Below are positions 1 to 6,101 of a stretch of 7,898 nt of DNA, one piece after another (positions within the stretch are counted from its first letter, which is position 1; every line of letters begins with the position of its first letter). This stretch comes from JAKOQB01 sp050258235 (lineage in GTDB: Bacteria; Pseudomonadota; Gammaproteobacteria; Burkholderiales; Burkholderiaceae_F). The position numbers and the translations under genes are program-made. The DNA lies in assembly GCA_050258235.1 (NCBI GenBank), contig JBLMYK010000249.1:1-7898 (forward strand), given 5' to 3'. The notes beneath the pieces are model-generated. The model saw only the letters and a list, made by a program, of their open reading frames with translations, was not told the DNA's origin and did not search any database.

Positions 1-764
1 CGACCCCGCGCGTCGCGCTCGTCACCGGCGCGGCGCGCCGGCTCGGCCGCGCGATCGCGCTGGCTCTCGCGCGCGACGGCTGGGACATTGCGGTTCACTT
101 CGGCACCTCGCGCGCGGACGCGGACCGGACCGTGCGCGAGATCGAGCAGCTCGGGCGCCGCGCGGTCGCGGTGGCGCGCGACCTGTCGATCGAGTCCGGC
201 GTAAGGGCGCTGCTGCCGGACTGCAGCGCAGCACTCGGCCCGGTGCGCTGCGTGGTCAACAATGCTTCGCTGTTCGAGTACGACGATGCACGGCGGTTCG
301 AACCCGAATTCCTGCAGCGCATGATGCGCACCAACACCGCGGCGCCGATCCTGCTCGCGCAGGCGTTGCATGCGCAGTTGCGCGACGGCGACGAGGGCGT
401 GGTGATCAACCTGCTCGACCAGAAGCTGTGGAATCCGAATCCCGATTTCCTCAGCTACACGCTGAGCAAGGCCGCGCTGAAGGAAGCCACCCGGCTGCTG
501 GCGCAGGCGCTCGCGCCCCGGGTGCGGGTGGTCGGGGTGGCGCCCGGGATCACGCTGGCCTCCGTCGGGCAGAGCGATGCCGGTTTCGAGGCGGCGCACA
601 AGCGCACACCGCTGGGACGTTCCAGCACGCCGGAAGACATCGCGCAGGCGGTCGTGTATGCCGCAGGCGCACGCGCGGTGACCGGCACGACGCTGCTGGT
701 CGACGGCGGACAGCATCTGGCGGCGTCGCCGCGCGACGTGATGTTCCTGGCGGAGCCCGAATGA
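1..764 (+). CDS. Pteridine reductase-type SDR oxidoreductase (FolM/PTR1-like), 5' end cut by the window edge
   Basis: This is an NAD(P)H-dependent short-chain dehydrogenase whose open frame runs from base 3 to the TGA at 762-764, giving 253 residues in the window. The Rossmann motif TGAARRLG starts at in-window residue 8, so probably only a few N-terminal residues are missing. The TGxxxRxG form, rather than the common TGxxxGxG, is typical of pteridine reductases. NNAS follows in the expected place. The catalytic Asp (codon 417-419), Tyr (456-458) and Lys (468-470) are spaced 13 and 4 residues apart, as in Leishmania PTR1 (D181, Y194, K198), with Asp replacing the usual SDR Ser. The likely role is reduction of a dihydropterin or dihydrofolate in the cytoplasm, as for E. 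coli FolM. The stop overlaps the folB start (ATGA), which supports a pterin role. A GTG at 132 is internal to the Rossmann fold and is not the start. The exact substrate is inferred. Confidence 0.88.
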   Translation, partial: TPRVALVTGAARRLGRAIALALARDGWDIAVHFGTSRADADRTVREIEQLGRRAVAVARDLSIESGVRALLPDCSAALGPVRCVVNNASLFEYDDARRFEPEFLQRMMRTNTAAPILLAQALHAQLRDGDEGVVINLLDQKLWNPNPDFLSYTLSKAALKEATRLLAQALAPRVRVVGVAPGITLASVGQSDAGFEAAHKRTPLGRSSTPEDIAQAVVYAAGARAVTGTTLLVDGGQHLAASPRDVMFLAEPE

Positions 765-1156
765 ACTGGTGGAGCGACCCGCGGCTGGCGCAATGCCGGC
801 GCATCTTCCTGCGCGAGGTGCTGCTCGACGCCAACATCGGCATTCATGCCTTCGAGAAGGCCGGCGCCCAGCGGCTGGTGATCAGCGTCGACATGTTCGT
901 GCCGCTGGGGCTGTCCACGCCGCAGCACGACAAGATCAGCGAGGTGGTCGACTACGACTTCGTGCGCTCCACGATCCGCCATCGCATCGAACAGGGTCAC
1001 ATCAACCTGCAGGAAACCCTGGTCGACGACCTGGTGCGCGCGCTGCTCGCGCATCCCGCGGTGACGGCGGTGCGCGTGTCGAGCGAGAAGCCCGACGTCT
1101 ACGCCGATGTCGAGGCGGTCGGCGTCGAGGTGTTCCGGTTCAGGGAAGCCGGGTGA
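761..1156 (+). CDS. folB: Dihydroneopterin aldolase FolB (possibly with FolX-type epimerase activity)
   Basis: This encodes a 131-residue protein of the FolB/FolX tunnelling fold. The enzyme cleaves 7,8-dihydroneopterin to 6-hydroxymethyl-dihydropterin and glycolaldehyde in folate synthesis and works as a cytoplasmic oligomer. Visible family landmarks are the IGIHAFEK segment with the pterin-binding-region Glu32, Tyr65 in VVDYD, Glu85 in NLQETLVDDL, and Lys110 in SSEKPD, which matches the catalytic Lys of the KPxA-type motif. About 12 residues precede the usual family start, and internal alternative starts are poor. The ATG at 761 overlaps the upstream SDR stop, with a weak GGCGGAG-like ribosome site before it, so translation is probably coupled. 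Sequence alone does not cleanly separate FolB aldolase from FolX epimerase, and FolB enzymes can do both. Confidence 0.92.
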   Translation: MNWWSDPRLAQCRRIFLREVLLDANIGIHAFEKAGAQRLVISVDMFVPLGLSTPQHDKISEVVDYDFVRSTIRHRIEQGHINLQETLVDDLVRALLAHPAVTAVRVSSEKPDVYADVEAVGVEVFRFREAG

Positions 1157-2058
1157 TGAACGCGCCGGCAGAAATTCAGCGCGCCGAGAAGTTCGCGCGC
1201 GAGAACCACAAGCTGGAGAAGCGGCTCACCCGGCTGGCCGGCCAGGCGATCGCCGACTTCAACATGATCGAGGCCGGCGACAAGGTCATGGTCTGCCTGT
1301 CCGGCGGCAAGGACAGCTACGGGCTGCTCGACGTGCTGCTGAAACTGCGCGAGCGCGCGCCGGTGGCGTTCGAGATCGTCGCGGTCAACCTCGACCAGAA
1401 GCAGCCCGGCTTTCCCGAACACGTGCTGCCCGAGTATCTGACGCGGCTCGGCGTGCCGTTCCGCATCGAGGCGCAGGACACCTACTCGATCGTCACGCGC
1501 GTGATTCCGCAGGGCAGGACGATGTGCTCGCTGTGCTCGCGGCTGCGGCGCGGCATCCTGTACCGGGTTGCGAGCGAGCTGGGCGCGACCAAGGTTGCGC
1601 TCGGACACCACCGCGACGACATTCTCGGCACGTTCTTCCTCAACATGTTCTACGGCGGCAAGCTGAAGGCCATGCCGCCCAAGCTCGTCAGCGACGACGG
1701 CCGGCATGTCGTTATCCGGCCGCTCGCATACGTGAAGGAGGCCGATCTGGCGCGCTACGCGCAGGTGCGCGACTTCCCGATCATTCCGTGCAACCTGTGC
1801 GGCTCGCAGGCAAACCTGAAGCGGCAGGAAGTGAAGCGGATGCTCGCCGAGTGGGAGAAGCGCTTCCCCGGCCGCGTGGAGACTGTCTTCAATGCGCTGA
1901 CCCGCGTGGTGCCGTCGCACCTGCTCGATGCCGGACTGTTCGGGTTCCGGGACCTGCAGGCCACCGGCGTCGCGGAGGCGGACGGCGAAATCGCGTTCGA
2001 CGAGGAGCCGTGCGCGGAGCCGATCGACACCGCGCAGTTGATTCAGGGCCGAGGCTGA
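1156..2058 (+). CDS. ttcA: tRNA 2-thiocytidine(32) synthetase TtcA
   Basis: This 300-residue protein is a TtcA-family tRNA thiolase, which converts cytidine 32 of certain tRNAs to 2-thiocytidine using ATP and a [4Fe-4S] cluster. The PP-loop ATP pyrophosphatase motif SGGKDS lies at residues 49-54. The first cysteine pair, C124 and C127 (MCSLC), and the second, C212 and C215 (PCNLC), stand where the family carries its cluster ligands. GHHRDD at 150-155 and a VVPSHL segment near the C-terminus are also typical. The length fits the family. The start ATG overlaps the folB stop by one base (TGATG), and AGGGA at 1142-1146 supplies a ribosome site 9 bases upstream. The gene appears to be the last of the pterin operon. 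No functional link between thiolation and pterins is evident, so the association is probably conserved gene order. Confidence 0.97.
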   Translation: MNAPAEIQRAEKFARENHKLEKRLTRLAGQAIADFNMIEAGDKVMVCLSGGKDSYGLLDVLLKLRERAPVAFEIVAVNLDQKQPGFPEHVLPEYLTRLGVPFRIEAQDTYSIVTRVIPQGRTMCSLCSRLRRGILYRVASELGATKVALGHHRDDILGTFFLNMFYGGKLKAMPPKLVSDDGRHVVIRPLAYVKEADLARYAQVRDFPIIPCNLCGSQANLKRQEVKRMLAEWEKRFPGRVETVFNALTRVVPSHLLDAGLFGFRDLQATGVAEADGEIAFDEEPCAEPIDTAQLIQGRG

Positions 2059-2074
2059 TTGCCCGCTTGTGCGC

Positions 2075-2102
2075 TCAGTTCAATGCGACCGCATTGCGCT
2101 GA
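2075..2102. terminator. Possible hairpin between the convergent operons (weak)
   Basis: The arms TCAG..CAATGC and GCATTG..CTGA can pair as a 4-bp plus 6-bp stem, broken by a 2x2 internal loop (TT/CG) and closed by the tetraloop GACC. It lies just past the ttcA stop and covers the last codons of the opposing gene. Because it is symmetric it could act on either strand. There is no T-tract on either side, so a classical intrinsic terminator is not supported. It may instead be an mRNA 3'-end stabiliser or chance. Confidence 0.25.
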
Positions 2103-3259
2103 TCGAGGGTGACTGCGTTGTCGCCCGGCTTCAGATCGACACGCACATTCCACATCATTCCCTGTGCGCCGCGCCTGGCGCTGCCGAAGAGGTAATAGGT
2201 TCCCGCTGAAATCGGCTGCGTGCGGGCAATGCCCTGCGGGTCGGTCTGCAGCACGCCCAGGGCGTCCGATTTCACCCCCTGCAGGCCCTGTGCGCAGCCG
2301 GGCGCACGCGCCTGGCACGCGGTGACCCAGCCCTGGTACACGGACACGCCCGGCGGCGGCCGGTAGCCGCGACTCGCCAGTGCCACATCGACGCTGTGCC
2401 TGAGCACGATGAACTTGCTGCCGGCCAACGGACTGAATGCACCGCCATCCGACGAGAATCCGGCGGTGAGCTTCAGCACCGCGCCGCCGGCATTCGCACG
2501 CGCCGCCGTAGCGGGTGCCGCCGCCTGGATCGGGGAAGGCGCGGCGGCCGTCCGGCCCGCGCCGACCCGTACCAGCTCGCAGTCCTGGCCGGCCCAGTTG
2601 ATGCGGTTCGGACCCTCGAAGTCGAACACGATCAGCCGCAGCGTCGTCTTCGGGATCACGACCACGCGCTTCGCGTCGCCGCGGTACTCGACGCGGTCGA
2701 GCTCCATCTCCTTTGTCTGCGCATCCGAACCGACCATGCGGTCGGGGCGGAACTCGAACACACCGCCGCCGCCGAAGAACACTTCGCAGGCGCCGCCCTT
2801 CAGCAGCGCGCCGAGCTGCGCGAACGGATCCGACGAATTGCCGCGCGTCGACCTCGGCCGCATCCATTTGCCGAGCAGCGGATTGTGGTCGGCCGCCAGA
2901 GCGGGGCGCCGCAGCCAGATCTGGCGCGCCTTCTCGAGTTCCGCCGCCTGCGCGCCGCCCTGGTATGCGCCACCAACCGGCGGCGCGCCGCCGGGCATCG
3001 CCGGTGAAGCGCCCGATCCGATCGGGACGTTCGATCGGCGGGATTCCTCCTGCTGGCGGCGCGCGTTCTCCTCCCAGATCTGCTGCTGCCGCTGCTGTTC
3101 CAAGCGCTGCTGCTCCTGCTGGCGCCAGTATTCGCGCTGCTGGCGCTCGTATTCCATCTGCTGCAACTGCTGCGGTGTCTGTGCCCCCGCGCGATGGGCA
3201 ACGAGCATCATGGATGCCATGAGCAGCGTCCAGCTAGCGCGGCGAAGATTCACGATCAT
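2075..3259 (-). CDS. Exported protein: Gln/Arg-rich helix plus two beta-rich domains, function unknown
   Basis: The start is set at the ATG of 3257-3259 because AGGGAG (3266-3271) sits 6 bases before it; the ATG at 3263-3265 directly abuts that site and is unlikely to be used. The resulting 394-residue protein has a signal peptide with an RR n-region, hydrophobic core and probable cleavage at AGA26|Q27, so it is exported to the periplasm or beyond. Residues 29-75 form a charged Gln/Arg/Glu-rich helix, likely a coiled coil. A Gly/Pro-rich linker (about 76-105) leads to a domain of about 106-234 that begins near NPLLGKW and is rich in short beta strands. An Ala/Pro linker precedes a C-terminal domain (about 259-394) with GTYYLFG and LKPGDNAVTLDQRN. 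Four mature cysteines fall two per domain (158/227 and 315/322), consistent with disulfides. I recognise no named family. The start lies inside the 3' end of the upstream gene, which indicates co-expression. Confidence 0.85.
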   Translation of the reverse strand: MIVNLRRASWTLLMASMMLVAHRAGAQTPQQLQQMEYERQQREYWRQQEQQRLEQQRQQQIWEENARRQQEESRRSNVPIGSGASPAMPGGAPPVGGAYQGGAQAAELEKARQIWLRRPALAADHNPLLGKWMRPRSTRGNSSDPFAQLGALLKGGACEVFFGGGGVFEFRPDRMVGSDAQTKEMELDRVEYRGDAKRVVVIPKTTLRLIVFDFEGPNRINWAGQDCELVRVGAGRTAAAPSPIQAAAPATAARANAGGAVLKLTAGFSSDGGAFSPLAGSKFIVLRHSVDVALASRGYRPPPGVSVYQGWVTACQARAPGCAQGLQGVKSDALGVLQTDPQGIARTQPISAGTYYLFGSARRGAQGMMWNVRVDLKPGDNAVTLDQRNAVALN

Positions 3260-3800
3260 CGGCATCTCCCTGACATTGCCAGTCTGACTTGACTTCGTGC
3301 GCGAGCAGGAACACCGTTTTCTTTGCTCGCGCTCGTCTGTTCGTCACCGATACGACGCCAAGATAGAGCGGGCGCCGGCCCGTTCGCGTTACGCGGAAGA
3401 CGCGCGGCGGTGCTTCGCCTGCCATGCCGGTGAAGCAACTGCGCAACGGTTCGATCCGTGCGTCCGCGGGAAACTGCGACTTCAGGCGACGCAGCAGGCT
3501 CTTCAGGTCGACGGCGGTGGATACGGAAACCTCCGCGTCGAACTTCTTCGGACGCTCGCCGAAGACGAGCACCGTCGCCGGACCCAGACCAGCCAGCATC
3601 ACCGTCGTTTCTCGTGCGATCGATGCCCCCGAGACGATCCTGTCACGCCAGCTTGCGCCCTCGATCGCGCGGAAAGTGTCCCAGCCGTCGTACGGATTCC
3701 GCCCGCAATCCGCAAGCGCGGAAGCCACGTCGCCAAGGGTGACCGCATGGCGCGGCGGCGTCCCCACCAGTGTCATCAGCAACAGGCTCGAGCTGCGCAT
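3234..3800 (-). CDS. Unrecognised protein with signal-like N-terminus, about 188 residues
   Basis: The frame is open from a TTG at 3824 and contains an ATG at 3800; the ATG is preferred because it starts directly on a short signal-like segment (MRSSSLLLMTLVG) and needs no rare start. Neither has a convincing ribosome site. The ATG lies 8 bases after the stop of a 31-codon ORF that does have one, so translation may depend on reinitiation. The protein has about 188 residues (196 from the TTG) with three cysteines, in ALADCGR, LRSCFTG and DWQCQG. A strand-rich middle is followed by an amphipathic helix (DLKSLLRRLKSQF) and a basic segment (TNRRARAKK). I do not recognise a family. The 3' end overlaps the start region of the next gene by 26 bases and carries its ribosome site, so the two are co-transcribed. 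Export is inferred from a weak signal sequence and from its exported neighbours. Confidence 0.72.
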   Translation of the reverse strand: MRSSSLLLMTLVGTPPRHAVTLGDVASALADCGRNPYDGWDTFRAIEGASWRDRIVSGASIARETTVMLAGLGPATVLVFGERPKKFDAEVSVSTAVDLKSLLRRLKSQFPADARIEPLRSCFTGMAGEAPPRVFRVTRTGRRPLYLGVVSVTNRRARAKKTVFLLAHEVKSDWQCQGDADDRESSPR

Positions 3801-3808
3801 AAGGTGCG

Positions 3809-3904
3809 TCAGTGCGCGACGCAACCGGCTGCATCCGTGCCGGCCACCGACACGGCGTCGTCAAACGATCTGCCGCAACAGTCACCGACATCGGAAGAAC
3901 ACAT
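3809..3904 (-). CDS. 31-codon ORF with strong ribosome site; leader peptide or remnant
   Basis: AGGGAG at 3911-3916 stands 6 bases before an ATG at 3902-3904, the same arrangement as at the start of the 394-residue gene two positions downstream. The ORF begins after a 32-base gap following the RCC1-protein stop and encodes 31 residues starting MCSSDVGDCCGRSFDD, with cysteines at 2, 9, 10 and 28, and ends at TGA 3809-3811. Eight bases later comes the ATG of the 188-residue protein. It has no hydrophobic segment. It could be a genuine small protein, a leader that couples translation of the next gene, or a former N-terminus separated by a frameshift. The ribosome site is seen; any function is inference. 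Confidence 0.45.
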   Translation of the reverse strand: MCSSDVGDCCGRSFDDAVSVAGTDAAGCVAH

Positions 3905-3936
3905 GATTGGCTCCCTGCGCCGGATTGAACGATTGA

Positions 3937-5982
3937 CTAAGGCGCCAGGCCCTGCACTTTCACCGGCGATGAACGATCAATGCGGGTCCCGTCGGCCAGG
4001 TTCATCGAGGCATTGTTGCCCCAGCCCCAGACCGTGTCGTCCGTCCTGATCGCCAGCGCGCCGCGGAATTGCGCCGAAATCGATCGCAGGTTGCCGAAGA
4101 CATTGCCGGCACTGTCGCGTATCGGCGACGGCACGCTCTGATAGGTCGACGAGTTGATCGCCACAGAACCAACCGCGAGAATGCTGCCGTCGCTCCGCAC
4201 GAAGTAGCTTGAGTCCTGGCCGGCCTCGATTGCGACGATGCCGGTCAGGACCTTGCCGGTCCCGTCGCCGACAGGTGTGGCGAAGAGCTGCGTCCCCGTC
4301 GGGCGCCCGACTACTGGACCGGCGTAACTGCCCCAGGCCATCGCGGTACCGTCGCTCAACAGCGCCAGGCTGTGCGTCTGGCCGGCCGCAATCGCGGTGA
4401 CGCCGTTGAGCGCAACACCCGGCGCCGTCATGACCTGTACCGCCGAGGTCCGATCAGATCCGGTGCCGTCGCCAAGTTGACCGTGGGTATTGCTGCCCGA
4501 AGCCCAGACGGTGCCGTCGGACTTCAGCCAGAGCGCATGAATGGTGCCCGCCTTCACTGACGTCACACCCGTCAGCGGCGCGCCGGATGCGTCCCGGACT
4601 TGAACCGGAAAGGCACGGTTGGTCTTGGTGCCATCGCCGAGTTCGCCGTAGCCATTGTTTCCCCAGGCCCAGGCGGAGCCGTCGGAGCGAATCGCGTGGC
4701 TGGTGCCGGTTCCCGCCGCGATGAGTGTCGCGCCTTCGAGCGGCACACCCAGCGAAAGCATCACCATGCCGAAGGCGTTGCTCGGCTGGCTTGTGCCGCT
4801 CCCCAGTTCGCCGTAGCCGCCGCTACCGGTCGCCCAAACCGTGCCGTCGCGCCTCAAGGCAAGCGAGTGGCTGTAACCGCCGGCGACCTGGATTACGTCG
4901 GTGAACGACACTGTCGTCGCGCACATGGCCTGCGCCGGGTACCCCTGGTTCGTCACGGCCGTCGCCGGACGTGCGAGGCTGACGGTCCCTCCGAGCGACT
5001 GCCCCCAGCCCCAGACGGTTCCGTCGGCGCGCAGCGCGAGTGAATGATTGTTGGCGGCGACCAGTTGCACCGTCGGTGACGTCGTGCCGCTGACCACCTG
5101 GATCTGAGCGTTAAGGCTGGTCACGCAACCGGCCGCGTTGCACGCCATCAATGAATACCACGCGCCGTCGTCGGATCCGGTTACCGGTGGCAACGTGAAG
5201 CTGCTCGCCGTCGCGCCGGCGATCGGCACGCCGTTGCGCCGCCACTGAAACGTCGGCGCAAAGCCGTTGGCCTGCACGCTCAGCACCGGCGTGTCGCCGA
5301 CGTTCACCGACGTGTAGCTGACGGGATCGGCGCTGATCGACATGCCCAAGGGTCCCGTCGTGACGGCGACTGTCGCGTTCGCACTGGCGACGCTGCCGGC
5401 GGCATTCGAAACTGTGACCGAATACAGCGCGCCGTTGTCGGCAAATGACAGCGCCGGCGTTGCATAGCTCGACGAGGTCGCGCCCGGGATGTCGACGCCA
5501 TTGCGCTTCCATTGATAGCCGAAAGGCGGATTGCCGCCGGCCAGCACGCTGAAGCTCGCGGGCTGGCCGGTCGTCACGTTGACATTGGCAGGCTGCACGC
5601 GGATTGCCAGCGGCGTGCTCATCGCCGGCAGCTTTTCCGTGGCGGTCTGCACCGCGAAAGTGAAGCTGCCGATGTTCTTCAGCGTGACGTCGGCATAGGT
5701 GGAGCACCCGACGACGACCGTCGGCAGAACCAGCACGCCCGTCGCGCCATCGTAGGTCGCGATGCCCTGCCCCATGCGCGGAACCTGCTGCGTCGCGCCC
5801 TGCAACGCGAAGTTCAGTCCGCCGACATTCTTCAGCGTGACGTCGACGTAGGTGTCGCCGCCGACGCTGACCGACGGGATGTAGACGATCCCGCTCGCGG
5901 CATCGTAGGTCGTCACTTGTGCGATCGCCACATGCGCCGAGCAAAGAAGCGCGGCACCAACACAAAGCTCGAAGCGACTCAT
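3937..5982 (-). CDS. Secreted RCC1-repeat beta-propeller protein with Ig-like domains
   Basis: This 681-residue protein has a signal peptide ending AIA21|Q22. No lipobox precedes C14, so it is probably soluble or secreted rather than a lipoprotein. Domains in order are: two 46-residue repeats (23-68 and 74-119); an Ig-like domain (about 128-208) with FGYQWKRNG and the closing YSVTVSNAAG; a second Ig-like domain (about 214-297) with FQWRRNG and YSLMACNAAG; then seven RCC1-type repeats (306-655) of the pattern AGxxHSLALxxDGTVWxWG, enough for a complete seven-bladed propeller. The architecture resembles bacterial extracellular binding or adhesion proteins; no catalytic residues are apparent. The ATG at 5982 has GGGGA (5988-5992) 5 bases upstream. 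It is the first gene of a probable three-gene operon. A partner or ligand cannot be inferred from the sequence. Confidence 0.93.
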   Translation of the reverse strand: MSRFELCVGAALLCSAHVAIAQVTTYDAASGIVYIPSVSVGGDTYVDVTLKNVGGLNFALQGATQQVPRMGQGIATYDGATGVLVLPTVVVGCSTYADVTLKNIGSFTFAVQTATEKLPAMSTPLAIRVQPANVNVTTGQPASFSVLAGGNPPFGYQWKRNGVDIPGATSSSYATPALSFADNGALYSVTVSNAAGSVASANATVAVTTGPLGMSISADPVSYTSVNVGDTPVLSVQANGFAPTFQWRRNGVPIAGATASSFTLPPVTGSDDGAWYSLMACNAAGCVTSLNAQIQVVSGTTSPTVQLVAANNHSLALRADGTVWGWGQSLGGTVSLARPATAVTNQGYPAQAMCATTVSFTDVIQVAGGYSHSLALRRDGTVWATGSGGYGELGSGTSQPSNAFGMVMLSLGVPLEGATLIAAGTGTSHAIRSDGSAWAWGNNGYGELGDGTKTNRAFPVQVRDASGAPLTGVTSVKAGTIHALWLKSDGTVWASGSNTHGQLGDGTGSDRTSAVQVMTAPGVALNGVTAIAAGQTHSLALLSDGTAMAWGSYAGPVVGRPTGTQLFATPVGDGTGKVLTGIVAIEAGQDSSYFVRSDGSILAVGSVAINSSTYQSVPSPIRDSAGNVFGNLRSISAQFRGALAIRTDDTVWGWGNNASMNLADGTRIDRSSPVKVQGLAP
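4018..5067 (-). repeat. Seven RCC1-type repeats within the secreted protein
   Basis: The repeat cores end in WG or a variant at protein residues 327, 386, 441, 496, 551, 605 and 655, with spacings of 59, 55, 55, 55, 54 and 50 residues. Repeats 1, 2, 4 and 5 keep most of the HSLAL..DGT consensus. Repeat 3 has SHAIRSDGS, repeat 6 has SSYFVRSDGS ending in AVG, and repeat 7 has lost the HS and the DG glycine (TDDTVWGWG). Seven units match the canonical RCC1 propeller, so the domain appears complete rather than truncated. Confidence 0.9.
5626..5916 (-). repeat. Two tandem 46-residue N-terminal repeats
   Basis: Residues 23-68 and 74-119 of the secreted protein align without gaps, with 24 of 46 positions identical by eye. 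Shared elements are TYD.A.G...P.V.VG, TY.DVTLKN.G and FA.Q.AT. They are joined by five residues. The second copy has a cysteine (C93) where the first has glycine. The pattern suggests a small beta-rich surface module; I do not have a family name for it. Confidence 0.82.
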
Positions 5983-6061
5983 CGTGATCCCCGCGATCAG
6001 GTCGCATCGGGGAGGCCGCCATGCGGGAGCAGCGGACGTACACCGTCGACCGTTGACGATG

Positions 6062-6095
6062 AATCTAGGCGCAGGCGCGTTACCGCACCGTTACC
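6062..6095 (-). promoter_or_regulatory. Candidate activator-dependent promoter with 11-bp-spaced direct repeats
   Basis: On the plus strand CGTTACC occurs at 6089-6095 and again at 6078-6084, exactly 11 bp apart. Read toward the RCC1 gene (minus strand), two GGTAACG heptamers are followed after 10 bases by TAGATT (6062-6067), a 4/6 match to the -10 box. The position expected for a -35 box (about 6085-6090, CGGTGC) is poor and lies between and partly within the repeats. This is the layout known for SARP/AfsR-type activators. Transcription would start about 70-75 bases before the ATG at 5982. The repeats are seen; promoter function and the binding protein are inferred. Confidence 0.5.
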
Positions 6096-6101
6096 ACCGC
6101 C

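Noticed and set aside
132..764. SDR gene starting at an internal GTG (210 residues)
   Set aside because: The frame is open upstream to the window edge and contains the conserved TGAARRLG cofactor motif, so the gene is 5'-truncated by the window and does not begin at 132.
2977..2994. Perfect 18-bp palindrome made only of G and C
   Set aside because: It lies inside the Gly/Pro linker codons of the 394-residue protein, where GC-only codons make palindromes likely; there is no promoter or gene boundary nearby.
3060..3180. CTG-rich, triplet-repeat-like stretch
   Set aside because: It is the coding sequence of the Gln-rich helix read on the opposite strand; codons vary and no exact long repeat is present.
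3643..3891. 82-codon minus-strand frame beginning at the ATG of 3889-3891
   Set aside because: It has no ribosome site, overlaps the 188-residue gene in another frame, and its Arg/Ala/Pro-rich translation looks like a shadow.
5941..5982. Lipoprotein signal in the RCC1 protein because of C14 in the signal peptide
   Set aside because: The residues before C14 (ALL) do not fit a lipobox, and AIA|Q a few residues later is a good signal peptidase I site.
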